Shown: positions 1-8,998 of the stretch, one piece after another
Position numbering within the stretch: the stretch's first letter is position 1
Layout of the letters: each line of letters starts with the position of its first letter
Assembly (NCBI GenBank): GCA_903892415.1
Contig: CAITIQ010000536.1
Span: 1-64,000, forward strand
Direction of reading: 5' to 3'
DNA: 64,000 nt
Origin: an uncultured delta proteobacterium
Lineage (GTDB): Bacteria > Myxococcota_A > Polyangia > Polyangiales > Polyangiaceae
Translations under genes and position numbers: made by a program
Notes under the pieces: generated by a model
What the model was told of the DNA's origin: nothing
The model's database searches: none
What the model saw: the letters and a program-made list of their open reading frames with translations, nothing else

Positions 1-291
1 GATGTGCACGCCACCCTTGGTTTCAACGAGCTCGATTGAGCCGTTGACCGTGCGTTTGCCGCTCTCGGGGCTCGTGTACTCAAACAGGATGTAGCCGTTG
101 TCCTTGTCGCGCTCGAGGATCTTGTACTCGAGGTCGACGCGCAGCAGGCGGAGCGAGGTTCCGTAGGTTTGGCCGAACGAATACGGAGTCACGCTGACGA
201 CGCTGGCCTCTGCGTCGTCCGGCCTGGTTAGGGCAAAGGCGACCATCGACAGCGAGAAAGCGATGAGGATGACGAAGATGGCGCGACGCAT
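1..291 (-). CDS. Exported protein of unknown function, C-terminus outside the window
   Basis: Open on the minus strand from an ATG at 291 to the window edge (97 codons visible, no stop). The N-terminus MRRAIFVILIAFSLSMVAFA is a typical signal peptide (Arg-Arg then a hydrophobic core), followed by a mature part beginning near LTRPDDAEA. The mature sequence has alternating charged and beta-branched residues (VDLEYKILERDKDNGYI), suggesting a small beta-rich periplasmic domain. It lies 55 bp downstream of the nucleotide-sugar dehydrogenase on the same strand and may belong to that transcript. No family is recognised; the call as a gene rests on the signal peptide and uninterrupted frame. Confidence 0.7.
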   Translation of the reverse strand, partial: MRRAIFVILIAFSLSMVAFALTRPDDAEASVVSVTPYSFGQTYGTSLRLLRVDLEYKILERDKDNGYILFEYTSPESGKRTVNGSIELVETKGGVHI

Positions 292-346
292 CCCGCTTTC
301 GTAAGTGGTTTCCGAGACGCGGGCCAAATTCCGGAGACTGTGCCGG

Positions 347-1624
347 CTACAGGCTCCAGTACTGAATGCCGCGCTCGGCACAATCCGGCTTAAACGCGCT
401 CTTTACGTCGATGAAGATGCCGCCGTCATTCACGAGGCTGAGCAGCTTGCTAGCGCCCTGCGCGAGGGTGGCCGCGTGTGGCACCGCGAGGATCAGTGCG
501 TCCAGACTCTCGAGCGCCTCGAAGGGGGCCAAGCTGACGCCGTATTCATGTTCGGCCTCCCCGCTTTCAGCCAGCGGGTCGCTGACCAGTGTTCTGATGC
601 CGTATTGGTCGAGCTCTCGAAGAATGTCGGGGACCCGACTGTTGCGCAGGTCACTCACGTTCTCTTTGAAGGTGATGCCGAGGACGCCAACCCGTGCCCC
701 GCGCACCGGCCGATCCTTCATGATCAACATCTTCACCAACTTGGAGGCGATGAACGCACCCATCGAGTTGTTGATGCGACGTCCGGCGAGAATCACCTCG
801 GGTTGGTAGCCGAGCTGCTGGGCTTTCATCGTCAGGTAGTAGGGGTCCACTCCGATGCAGTGTCCGCCGACGAGCCCAGGTGAAAAGCGAAGAAAGTTCC
901 ACTTGGTGCCAGCGGCGTCGAGCACGTCGCGGGTGCGGATACCCATCCGATCGAAGATCACCGCTAGTTCATTCATCAGCGCGATGTTGAGATCCCGCTG
1001 CGTGTTCTCGATCACCTTCGCCGCCTCGGCGACCCGAATACTCGAGGCTCGATGCACGCCTGCGTCCACCACCGCACCGTAGGCAGCGGCCACACGTTCG
1101 AGGGTTGCGGCGTCCTCGCCCGAGACCACCTTGGTGATGCGCTCGAGCGTGTGCTCCTTGTCGCCGGGATTGATGCGTTCTGGCGAGTAACCGAGCTTGA
1201 AGTCGGCGCGCGAAAGGCCGCTCACCTTCTCGAGGATCGGCGCGCAAACCTCCTCGGTGACGCCCGGGTACACCGTTGACTCATAGACGACGACTGCGCC
1301 TTTGGTCAGTGCACGACCGACCGTCTCGGAGGCTCGAATCACCGGCGTCAAGTCCGGCACATTGTTGTTGTCGATCGGGGTGGGAACCGCGACGACGAAG
1401 AAGGTCGCGCCTTGGAGCCGCGCGGGATCGTGAGTGAACTCGAGACGAGATTCCTTCAGCTCGGTCTCAGGGACCTCGTGGTTCCGGTCGTAACCGCGCG
1501 CCAACTCCGCCACCTTCTCCTGGTGAATATCGAAGCCGACGACCCGCTTGAACTTGCGGGCAAACCCCAGAGCGACGGGCAATCCGACGTATCCCAGCCC
1601 AATGATCGCGAACGTCTCATCCAT
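347..1624 (-). CDS. Nucleotide-sugar dehydrogenase (TviB/WbpO-type, probably UDP-N-acetylhexosamine 6-dehydrogenase)
   Basis: A 425-residue member of the UDP-glucose/GDP-mannose dehydrogenase family, which oxidises a nucleotide sugar to its uronic acid with two NAD+ in the cytoplasm. Visible: the N-terminal Rossmann motif GLGYVG (residues 9-14), YESTVYPG (about 114-121), YSPERINPGDKEH (about 147-159, characteristic of the TviB/WbpO UDP-GalNAc dehydrogenase branch), the substrate-site Lys203 and Asn207 in AAKVIENTQRDLNIA, and the catalytic Cys256 in GGHCIGVDPYY. The C-terminal domain starts near GVLGITFKENVSDLRNS. The start at 1624 is chosen because the sequence MDETFAIIGLGYVG fits the family; an ATG at 1717 in the same frame overlaps the upstream stop as ATGA but would add 31 uncharacteristic residues. 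Product likely feeds surface polysaccharide synthesis. Confidence 0.93.
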   Translation of the reverse strand: MDETFAIIGLGYVGLPVALGFARKFKRVVGFDIHQEKVAELARGYDRNHEVPETELKESRLEFTHDPARLQGATFFVVAVPTPIDNNNVPDLTPVIRASETVGRALTKGAVVVYESTVYPGVTEEVCAPILEKVSGLSRADFKLGYSPERINPGDKEHTLERITKVVSGEDAATLERVAAAYGAVVDAGVHRASSIRVAEAAKVIENTQRDLNIALMNELAVIFDRMGIRTRDVLDAAGTKWNFLRFSPGLVGGHCIGVDPYYLTMKAQQLGYQPEVILAGRRINNSMGAFIASKLVKMLIMKDRPVRGARVGVLGITFKENVSDLRNSRVPDILRELDQYGIRTLVSDPLAESGEAEHEYGVSLAPFEALESLDALILAVPHAATLAQGASKLLSLVNDGGIFIDVKSAFKPDCAERGIQYWSL

Positions 1625-1713
1625 TGGGTGCGTGTGATGCCTATGTTGGCGCTCAGATTCAACCGAAGGTTGATGAAGCGGACAGAATGGCTGCCCTCTT
1701 CGTTGGAGCGCCC

Positions 1714-2454
1714 TCAATCGAGCAGGTCGAAGTTCCCCGATAGAATCGCTGCAGGGCCGTTTGAGAGGAGGAAGCGTGCCTCTTCTTCGCCCACCCGTTT
1801 GAACAGCGCCTCGATGCCAGCCGTCACGTCGGCCAGATCGCCGGGCTTGTGCGCATCACTGCAGGCAAGGCTATAGACCTCGCGTTCAAGCAGCTCTTCG
1901 GCCGCTTTGCGCGGGGCCCGGCCATACTTTCCGGCAAGGGCGGCCACGTCCAATTGCAGCAAGACCCCGACGTCCAAGAGGGGCTCAACGACCTCGGCGT
2001 CCTTCCACACCGGTTCATAGCGCTCCGGGTGGGCCAACACCGGGCGTAGTTTTTTGCGGCGAAGCTCGTACAGTCGGTTCGCCAGACGCTGCGGAAAGGG
2101 CCCGGGCGCCAGCTCGAACAGCACCGCGTGTTCGCCCGGGTACGGCACGCCCGTCCCTTCGCTCACCCGCTGCAGCACCACGTCGTCCAGCCAGTGTTCG
2201 CTCGAAAGTCCGACCGCCGGGAACGCGGGAGTCGTGAGATCGGCACTCAGCGCGAGGCAGGTCTTGTTGAATGCGGCCAGGAGATCCTCGCGGCTGTTCT
2301 CGAACATTCCGGGCCGCATATGCGGCGTGGCTACGACTCGGTCGAAGCCAGCCTTCTTGAGCCCGAGCAACATCGCGCGTGACTCCTCGACAGTGCGCGC
2401 GCCGTCGTCGATACCGGCCACCCAGTGGCAATGGAGGTCGATGAAACCTTTCAC
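1714..2454 (-). CDS. PHP-domain protein-tyrosine phosphatase (CpsB/YwqE-type)
   Basis: About 246 residues of the PHP superfamily, manganese-dependent phosphotyrosine phosphatases that dephosphorylate the polysaccharide co-polymerase/tyrosine kinase in capsule systems. Metal-ligand motifs are visible in order: FIDLHCHW near the N-terminus, GIDDGART, ATPHMRPG, LAHPERYE and LACSDAHKPGDL. Family members normally begin just before the HxH motif, which favours the GTG at 2454; an ATG at 2565 in frame would add 37 residues without family features. No clear Shine-Dalgarno site is visible for either. It sits directly upstream of the sugar dehydrogenase on the same strand, consistent with a polysaccharide locus; no kinase or polymerase gene is seen within the window beside it. 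Confidence 0.87.
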   Translation of the reverse strand: MKGFIDLHCHWVAGIDDGARTVEESRAMLLGLKKAGFDRVVATPHMRPGMFENSREDLLAAFNKTCLALSADLTTPAFPAVGLSSEHWLDDVVLQRVSEGTGVPYPGEHAVLFELAPGPFPQRLANRLYELRRKKLRPVLAHPERYEPVWKDAEVVEPLLDVGVLLQLDVAALAGKYGRAPRKAAEELLEREVYSLACSDAHKPGDLADVTAGIEALFKRVGEEEARFLLSNGPAAILSGNFDLLD

Positions 2455-2640
2455 GAAGGAGAACGTAGACCAACCGAAGGTTGCTGGCCGCAGAGAACAC
2501 CACGAAGATGGCGCGGTGAAAGGCTCACGACGTGAAGTCTGAACGCCCAAACGCGCAACGGCCAAACCTCGCTTTTAGTCGAGGAACTGAACTGGCCGCT
2601 GCTGATTGCGCGTTGGGTCGGCAGCTGTGTCGGCGTCGGC

Positions 2641-2868
2641 GTGCCGATGACGGTGGCGTTGGCCGCGGCCGGCCTCGCTTCCGTCGCGTCCTTCTTGTTC
2701 GCGAGTTGGATTCTACTGGTGCTCTTCGTGCTCTTTTCACGCGTTCAGTCGGCGCCGGAACAGAAACAGCTCCGGCTCGCGTCCTCCGCAGCTCCCTACG
2801 CCGACCTGGACAACACCGAGGCTGACGCTGAAGCGGAAAGCACGGCTCGCTCTTCGCGGCAGCGTTAA
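2641..2868 (+). CDS. Small single-pass membrane protein, hypothetical
   Basis: A GTG-initiated frame of 75 residues with one strong transmembrane segment (about residues 4-32, rich in Ala, Leu, Val and Phe) followed by a charged, Ala/Glu/Ser-rich soluble tail ending in SSRQR. The same frame remains open upstream to 2536 and reads plausibly (VEELNWPLLIARWVGSCVGV precedes the GTG), but contains no ATG, GTG or TTG there, so either the GTG at 2641 is the start or a rare codon is used. Divergent from the PHP phosphatase. No family recognised. Confidence 0.5.
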   Translation: MPMTVALAAAGLASVASFLFASWILLVLFVLFSRVQSAPEQKQLRLASSAAPYADLDNTEADAEAESTARSSRQR

Positions 2869-2945
2869 GTCGCGAGTGCTTTGGTTTGCCTGCAGGTGGC
2901 TTGGTTGTCACCGAGTTGTCACGAGCGGCGGGCATACTCCTTCCC

Positions 2946-3194
2946 ATGCCGGGGCTTCATGGGATCACGACCTCCCCACGCTACGAGTACGAAGGGCCAG
3001 AGGGCCAAGACGTCTCGGGTGAGCCGCTCGTGGTCTACGACCGCCACAACCCCGAATCGATAAGGCGGGCCGAGCGCATGCTTCAGCAGCGTTTTGGCTT
3101 GGAAACTCCGCCAACCTTGTGCAGCGAGCCGAGCGGATGGGTGCGCCGTTGGGGCTTGGCCGTGCAGTCGTTGCTTGGCGTCAAGCGAGGGTAG
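2946..3194 (+). CDS. Hypothetical protein, 82 residues
   Basis: An ATG at 2946 opens an 82-codon frame (MPGLHGITTSPRYEYEGP...). The protein is soluble, with an acidic N-terminal third, a short helix-like segment rich in Arg and Glu (SIRRAERMLQQRFGLE) and a basic C-terminus (LLGVKRG). Codon third positions are GC-rich as in neighbouring genes. It ends 12 bp before the convergent stop of the vWA gene. No family recognised; the frame could be extended upstream to 2886 but the ATG at 2946 is more convincing. Confidence 0.5.
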   Translation: MPGLHGITTSPRYEYEGPEGQDVSGEPLVVYDRHNPESIRRAERMLQQRFGLETPPTLCSEPSGWVRRWGLAVQSLLGVKRG

Positions 3195-3206
3195 CGGCGT
3201 AAGGGC

Positions 3207-5714
3207 TCAGCGCCGCCTTACAGGCTTGATCGCTGGGTTGAGCGCCCTTGCCGCTTGTTGGCCTAGCTTCGCGTCGAACCACGACTCGAAGCCCTGAGCT
3301 GCCGTGTGAACTCCGCGCATGGCCTCGCTCAAGGCATGCTGGTAACGGCTGGTCAGCTCGTCGTAGCGCCCGGGCGAGAGCCGGGCATCCCGCAGCAGCC
3401 GCTCGAGTAGCTCGATAGCGTCGGCCTTTCGGTGGAGCGCCGAGGCGCCTAGCTCCCCAACCACCTCCGCAATCGTCGCTAACACGACTTTAGCGGCCTC
3501 CAAATCAACCTGGTCGGCGTCGTCGATCGTTCGCGGGAGCGTCTCCTTCGGCGCAGGAAACCAACGCTCGAAGCGCTTGCCGACGGCAACCAAATCCCGA
3601 GCCGCGGCTTCTTCAAGCGCCAACGGCCCTTCAACTGGCTCAGCCAAAAGCGAGCTTCTTTCGCCACCTGCCGCTTTCCGCACCTGTCCGACTTCCTCAC
3701 GCTCCACCTCCACGAGCTCATCCAACATCTTCTCGAGTTGGTCCTTGTGGAGATCGAGCTCGACCTCGGGAGCCTTCAGCGTGAGCGCTGAGCTGACGTC
3801 CAACTGGCCCGCTGCAACGGCCTTCAACCTGTCGTCATCAATGAAGTGGTAGAACGCTCGCTGCCCGGCCCTTCGCTGGGTCGCCACGAGATCGCGCAGC
3901 ACTCGGTTCTCCTGCCCCAAGGCGATCACGCTGACGCCGATCGCTACGCCCGAGGTTCCACGGCGCGCCGACTCCAGCGCTTGCGCATCGATAGGGGCTT
4001 CTCCGTCGGTTACGAGCACGATGCTCGCGCGTGCGAGTTCGGGGTCGTCCTTGCGTGCGTTGCGAATGACTTCGAACGCGCCCTCGAGTGCGCCTTGGAT
4101 GTCGGTCCCGCCTCCGCGCACCGTCCCTACGACGTCACCGATCGCGGCGAGGGCTTCTTTGCCGTTCGCCACTCGGTTGATGGGCCCAAGCTGCTTGGTG
4201 AAGTGAAGGTAGTAGAGCGATAGCCGCGTGCTGCGGTCCGCTTGCTCCAGCCGATGCAATGTCGTCGCGAGTTCACTGAGCATGATGGCGTCGCGCATCG
4301 TTGCCCGCGCTACGCCGTCGTTGTGCATCGAGGCCGATGCATCCAAGAGATAGACTCGTACTTCACCGACGAGCCGCCGCCGAACCACCGTGCGTTGTTC
4401 TTGCTCGACGAAGCGCCGCGTGAGCAGCCGCCCAGCGGCGAGATCGAGCAGGACTGTGCGTGGGTCCTCGATCGCTGCTGTGGCCAAGTCCGCTGGGTCC
4501 CGCGCCAATACGAACAACATGTCGCGAGTCGGGTAGCGAACCAACCGGGCATAGGTCTCGACCTCGGCTGCGCGCACCGGACAAAGGCTCGCCCCAACCT
4601 CGAAGTAGCCATCGGTGCTTAGCAGCGCCTGTTTGAGCGCGGCGTTGGCTTCAGGCTTCAGATAGTCGAGCGCCATGAAAGCCGTACTCCGCTCGTCCGC
4701 ATCCTCCGAGCGTCGGTTGCTCTCATAGTGTGCCCGCGCTCTCTCGAGGGCTTGGTCGATGTGCCGTGCGAACGCAGCACCCACGGTCTGTTCTGTCTGT
4801 TCATCGAGCGAGCCCTGCTGACCTCGGCTACCAGCTCCAATGCGCTGGAGAGCCATCGCCGCGCATTCAGCCCTCCGCTTGTTGCCTACGGCGCGCGCCC
4901 CACTCTCGATCGCGACCAAGGCAGCGAATAGGCGCTCGCGGTCCCCGCGACGAAGCGCTGACCGAGCTTGGGCACTGAGCGCAACTTGGGGCGAGAGTCC
5001 TTTGGCCTCGAGTCGGTCGATGCGGGTGATCTCTCGGGCGATGTGGTCTTCGCGCTCACGTTGCGCAACCTCATCGAGCTCGAGCGAGGCGCTGGCATCG
5101 AGCAGCAATCGGCGAGCGCCTTCGAGCAAACGCCGCCGCCGCTCGAGGAAGGATTGCTCGGCACGCGCGGCCTCCACCACGTGGTCGATGGCCGCCAGTT
5201 GCAACTCGAGTAGCCGCTGCGCACTGACGTGGACAGGCCGTTGGCGGGAGGGGGCCTCCGGAACGGCACCAGCCTCGCTGGTGTCGCGGAGCACCAACGG
5301 GCGCAACATGAGACCTTCCGCGAGTTGGCGCTGCGTGTGGGCTTCTCCACGCTGATGTGCCTCATCGATGCGTTCGAGCAGGCGGCCAACCCGATGCAAC
5401 CACGCCGCATGGGCGATGGGAATGCTGCCGTGGACGGTACAAGCACGCTCGCTCAGGGCGAGGTTATCGGCCAGTTCGTCGAAGGCTTCATCGAGCAGCT
5501 TGTCGATCGAGTGGCCTTGGTCTGTTGGGGCGCTCAGCGCTGCGACCAACTCAGCACAGCGAACCGTTCGAAGCTTGGGCGAATAGTTGGTCAAGCGCAG
5601 CAAAGGCGCCAGGATTCGATCGACCACGCCTCCAGCGCGGTTTGGGTCGAGCGTCAGTTTCTCGAGCCGATGCTCGAAGTTGGGACGCTTTGAGTCGGAC
5701 TTTTTCGTCGTCAT
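3207..5714 (-). CDS. von Willebrand factor A domain protein, partner of the MoxR-type AAA+ ATPase
   Basis: An 835-residue cytoplasmic protein (no signal peptide) whose C-terminal half has a vWA domain. The MIDAS metal site is visible: YLLDASASM (about 456-464), the GGGTDIQGAL threonine loop and LVTDGEAPID. The N-terminal about 440 residues are helical and charged, and the tail after the vWA domain (after about 640) is again helical and acidic. The arrangement resembles ViaA of the RavA-ViaA pair, though ViaA is about 480 residues, so this protein is much enlarged. The start at 5714 is supported by a 4-bp ATGA overlap with the stop of the upstream ATPase gene, implying translational coupling. 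By family knowledge it acts as substrate adaptor of the AAA+ partner; the client is unknown. Confidence 0.85.
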   Translation of the reverse strand: MTTKKSDSKRPNFEHRLEKLTLDPNRAGGVVDRILAPLLRLTNYSPKLRTVRCAELVAALSAPTDQGHSIDKLLDEAFDELADNLALSERACTVHGSIPIAHAAWLHRVGRLLERIDEAHQRGEAHTQRQLAEGLMLRPLVLRDTSEAGAVPEAPSRQRPVHVSAQRLLELQLAAIDHVVEAARAEQSFLERRRRLLEGARRLLLDASASLELDEVAQREREDHIAREITRIDRLEAKGLSPQVALSAQARSALRRGDRERLFAALVAIESGARAVGNKRRAECAAMALQRIGAGSRGQQGSLDEQTEQTVGAAFARHIDQALERARAHYESNRRSEDADERSTAFMALDYLKPEANAALKQALLSTDGYFEVGASLCPVRAAEVETYARLVRYPTRDMLFVLARDPADLATAAIEDPRTVLLDLAAGRLLTRRFVEQEQRTVVRRRLVGEVRVYLLDASASMHNDGVARATMRDAIMLSELATTLHRLEQADRSTRLSLYYLHFTKQLGPINRVANGKEALAAIGDVVGTVRGGGTDIQGALEGAFEVIRNARKDDPELARASIVLVTDGEAPIDAQALESARRGTSGVAIGVSVIALGQENRVLRDLVATQRRAGQRAFYHFIDDDRLKAVAAGQLDVSSALTLKAPEVELDLHKDQLEKMLDELVEVEREEVGQVRKAAGGERSSLLAEPVEGPLALEEAAARDLVAVGKRFERWFPAPKETLPRTIDDADQVDLEAAKVVLATIAEVVGELGASALHRKADAIELLERLLRDARLSPGRYDELTSRYQHALSEAMRGVHTAAQGFESWFDAKLGQQAARALNPAIKPVRRR

Positions 5715-8362
5715 GCGTTGACGGCGCGACTCCAAGCTGCGCGGGCGTGGATGTCAGCGATACCAAGGCCAGCCTCACGGACCGCCGCTTGAAGCAAGGC
5801 GATGCGCTTCTGGAGCTTTGTGGCTTTTTGTGAGGACTCCGGGAGCAGCTGCTCGAGAAGATGAATCTCCAGTGCAAAGCGAGCGAGCGCGCTTTCCCCC
5901 CACACAATCTCGAGCAGTCCCGATTCTGCGAGAGCGCCGCTCTCCTGTGCGGTGGCTTGTCCCAACTGCTGCGGTGCAAGCGATCGCCACCAGTCCTCGA
6001 GGAAGCGAATCGCACGGTCGACGCGCGCCAAGTCGTGTGCAACGACCTCCTTGCGCAACGATTGGTTCACGAGGCCGAGGACCTTGGGCAGCTGCACAGG
6101 ACCGTCCCGGCCTAGCCCCTTCGACAGCTGCGGGTCTACGATCAGCGCAACCTCAGCCAACGTGCACGCAAGGGGCGTACGTTGTTCGCGCGCGCGCAGG
6201 CGCCGGTAGCCGGAGAAATCAAGGCTGGTGGTTGAGGGCTCGATTTCCGGCTCGCGAGCATCGAGCGCGTGCGCGACGAGCGTTACCCATTGGTCGACCG
6301 CGATGGCGCTTCGAAGCCCGTGTTCACCGAGCGTTGCGACCAGCTCCTGAACCTGCAGCAGCAAACCTTCGCGATCGGCTAGGTCGGTGCGTTCGAGCGC
6401 CTCTTGGAACAGCACCACGAGTTTGGGACCGACGACTTGAGCCTTGATCGTCGGGGTCGAGTCGTGAGCTTTGTTGCGCAGCTCGCTGAGCTTTTCATCC
6501 ACGAGGTCCAAGCGCCGCAATACAGGAGCGAGCGTCGCGAGCAACGCACTGGGCCCTTTGGTCTGGACGTCCGCCAGCAACGTTGCCGAGTTCTGCGCGA
6601 AATCACGAGCCCAAAGCCGCACGAGGTCCTCCCCGACTCTGTCGAGAGCGACGAACCACTCGCTGTCGTCGTGGGTGAGTCCACTCTCCGCGGACCCCGC
6701 GAGGAGCCGCTTTCGGAGCTCGGCGATACGTTCGACGATGCCCAAGACTTTGTCGGACTTTGGTTCGGCGTCGAAAGGGCCGGCGCTTTCGAGTTCACGC
6801 AGCGTGGCTGAATCGAGAGCGGTGGTGAATCGTATGGCTTGGTCGAGTACCTCCAAGGCACGCGCCTGCATCCAGCGTGCGGTCGGATGCATCGATGCGG
6901 AGCCATCCTCGAGCGCGGTTGCGACCTCGACGATGGAACGGGCCGCTTCGATTAGGTCCTTTTCAGGCTCTGCGAGCCGCATAGTCGCACGGAGTCCCTC
7001 ACTGGCTACCGCTGCCGTTGCACGTTCGAGTAACTCGCGGGCCTCTGAGATATCCGGACCATCCTTGCGACAGTGAACGGCAATCTCGCGTAACAGCGAG
7101 CTCAACCCCAAGCTGTCACCACGCGCAATCGCGGTTTCTACGCGGCCCGACAAAACGTCGATGACGTCTTTCACCGGCGGCTTGCTGGCGGTAGGAGCAC
7201 CTTTCGACGCTTGGGCCGGCAGCGGGGGCGGTTTCGCGGCGGGCTTTGGAGCCTGCGGCTTGCGCGACAGAACGCGCATCGGCAGCTTTCGGAAGCAGGC
7301 ATCGAAGATCTCACGCTCACGCTGCAGCAACATGAGCTGGCGCTTCTCGATCGGGTCGACCTCACGCTGCTGTAGCAGCTCCGCTTGGCTGGGGGAGGGG
7401 CCCGCGAGCAGAAGATGGAGACGCAACCACCCAAGATCCTCGCGCGTCGCCTCCATGCTGCGGTTCTCTGCTCCCATCGCCCATTCGTAGATCACCGCCG
7501 CGCGCAGCAGTGCCGTGCAGCGAACGGCGGTACGAGTCGAGATATAGCGGGTCGGCATGAAGCTTGGGTCGGCGCGAACTGCGGTTGCGAGTTCACCATC
7601 GAAGCTCTGCAGCAACTCGGCGAGCTGGTCGCACAGCTCGGGCGCAATGAACACTTCATCCGCCGCCGCTTGCAGCACATCCAGATCTTGGATGGTCAGC
7701 AGCGCGTCGAAGCCAAACTTTCCGCCTGTGCGCGTCCGCTGCCGAAGAATTCTAGCGAGGTAGCTCGGATCCGCGAAGCCGCGTGGGACAAACCCGACGA
7801 ACGCGATGCGGTCGACGAACGCGAGCAAGGTGTCTCGCGATTGTTCGAGCACCTCGGAGATGTAGCGGTTGCTGGTCATGACCGCGCACTCGATACGGCC
7901 GCGCGTGACTACTTGGCCTTGTTTCAGCTCGCGTTCTTGCAAGACGTTGAGCGCTGAGCGAAGCAGCATGTCGCGACCGTCGAAGACCTCATCGAGGAAG
8001 GCGTGCGCAGCGCCCAGCATGCCTTCATCCGTGAAGTGAGTCGTACGGCCGGTCTCGGTGAGGTTCTTGAAGTCGATAGGCCCGATCAGATCCGTCTGCA
8101 CCGTGCTCTCGGTGATTTGCCGCGAGAACAGACTTGGGACCCCCGTTGTTTCGCAGACGATCCGGCCCAATACAGCGGACGAAAGCTGACTCTTTGCTGT
8201 GCCAGGCGGGCCAGTCAGGAGGACGTGCTCCTTGGCCAATAGCGCCAAAGCCATCTGGACCAACACGTCGTCGCGCTCCATGAAAGAGTCTCGCAGCTCG
8301 AGGAAAAATGCTCGGAAACGTCGACCTGCTGCGAGCAGGCGTTCGGGGGCGACCTCGGTCAT
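5711..8362 (-). CDS. MoxR/RavA-type AAA+ ATPase with long C-terminal extension
   Basis: 883 residues. The N-terminal about 330 residues form a MoxR-family AAA+ module: Walker A GPPGTAKS (51-58), Walker B AFLDEVFD (121-128), then sensor-1 MTSNRY and an arginine-rich sensor-2 region. After about residue 360 comes a Pro/Ala/Lys linker (QAPKPAAKPPPLPAQ) and then about 500 residues of predominantly helical sequence with no recognised domain. RavA proteins are about 500 residues, so the C-terminal half is an addition. MoxR ATPases act as chaperones that insert cofactors or mature protein complexes with a vWA partner; the vWA gene follows with a 4-bp overlap. Start ATG at 8362 fits the family's N-terminus (ERLLAAGRRFRAFFLELRD). 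Confidence 0.88.
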   Translation of the reverse strand: MTEVAPERLLAAGRRFRAFFLELRDSFMERDDVLVQMALALLAKEHVLLTGPPGTAKSQLSSAVLGRIVCETTGVPSLFSRQITESTVQTDLIGPIDFKNLTETGRTTHFTDEGMLGAAHAFLDEVFDGRDMLLRSALNVLQERELKQGQVVTRGRIECAVMTSNRYISEVLEQSRDTLLAFVDRIAFVGFVPRGFADPSYLARILRQRTRTGGKFGFDALLTIQDLDVLQAAADEVFIAPELCDQLAELLQSFDGELATAVRADPSFMPTRYISTRTAVRCTALLRAAVIYEWAMGAENRSMEATREDLGWLRLHLLLAGPSPSQAELLQQREVDPIEKRQLMLLQREREIFDACFRKLPMRVLSRKPQAPKPAAKPPPLPAQASKGAPTASKPPVKDVIDVLSGRVETAIARGDSLGLSSLLREIAVHCRKDGPDISEARELLERATAAVASEGLRATMRLAEPEKDLIEAARSIVEVATALEDGSASMHPTARWMQARALEVLDQAIRFTTALDSATLRELESAGPFDAEPKSDKVLGIVERIAELRKRLLAGSAESGLTHDDSEWFVALDRVGEDLVRLWARDFAQNSATLLADVQTKGPSALLATLAPVLRRLDLVDEKLSELRNKAHDSTPTIKAQVVGPKLVVLFQEALERTDLADREGLLLQVQELVATLGEHGLRSAIAVDQWVTLVAHALDAREPEIEPSTTSLDFSGYRRLRAREQRTPLACTLAEVALIVDPQLSKGLGRDGPVQLPKVLGLVNQSLRKEVVAHDLARVDRAIRFLEDWWRSLAPQQLGQATAQESGALAESGLLEIVWGESALARFALEIHLLEQLLPESSQKATKLQKRIALLQAAVREAGLGIADIHARAAWSRAVNA

Positions 8363-8491
8363 TCGCGGAGGATAACGCCTGCTCGACTGACTCCGTCCAG
8401 GATTGTCCCAAGCGAGCGGGTCTTGAACTTGGCCGCCGGGCTCGACCTTGGCCAGGATGCCGTCTGAGCCCGCGCTCCCATCCCAACCACC

Positions 8492-8917
8492 ATGACCATC
8501 GACCGCTCGAATTCCCAGGCAGTATCGCCCGAAGGCTCAACCGCAAGCGCAAGCGAGCGTAGAAGGCGTCGCAGCAGCGACCCCATCACGGCTCTCCACT
8601 ACCAATTGGCCGAAGTTCGAAGAGCCGCTTCTCTGGATGCTTTGGTGCTAGCCGACGAGACGGGCTGTCTTGTTGCAGGCGCTGGAGCGTGGCCCGTTTG
8701 TGAAGAGCTGGCCGCGTACGCGCCGCTCCTGGGCAAGGCCGGGCTCCGGAGCGTGGTAAGCGCTCGGGTGGCGCTGGTCTCGGCACAGGCGGAACAACTT
8801 GCCTTCGAGCTGGACGGCCAGCCTGTGTGGTTGTGCGGTCGGGGCGGATCGGCGCCGCGCGGATCGGCGCTCGAACGTGCTCGCGTCGGTGTGACTCGGA
8901 TCTTGCGCGCCGGTTAG
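8492..8917 (+). CDS. Roadblock/LC7-like small regulatory protein
   Basis: 141 residues. After a Ser/Arg-rich N-terminal 30 residues (ERRRRRSSD) comes a compact alpha/beta domain: a helix LHYQLAEVRRAASLDALVL, strand and hairpin LADETGCLVAGAG, a helix beginning CEELAAYAPLL, and a C-terminal helix ALERARVGVTRIL. This order resembles roadblock/LC7 (MglB-like) domains, which often regulate small GTPases in myxobacteria, but no alignment could be run. It is divergent from the AAA+ ATPase gene by 129 bp and lies upstream of the ArsA-like ATPase gene on the same strand. Confidence 0.55.
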   Translation: MTIDRSNSQAVSPEGSTASASERRRRRSSDPITALHYQLAEVRRAASLDALVLADETGCLVAGAGAWPVCEELAAYAPLLGKAGLRSVVSARVALVSAQAEQLAFELDGQPVWLCGRGGSAPRGSALERARVGVTRILRAG

Positions 8918-8932
8918 CCCGTAGCGTTGGTG

Positions 8933-8968
8933 GTGCCCCGGTTCGCAAGAGAACGCTTCCAGGGGCAC
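8933..8968. terminator. Inverted repeat after the roadblock-like gene
   Basis: Perfect 7-bp arms GTGCCCC (8933-8939) and GGGGCAC (8962-8968), with a nested GTTC/GAAC stem in the loop, 15 bp after the stop of the preceding gene. No U-tract follows, so a terminator role is only possible. A 10-bp palindrome GTTAGCTAAC lies just downstream before the ATPase start. Confidence 0.35.
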
Positions 8969-8998
8969 AGGGGCTCTGTTAGCTAACGGGACTCACGC

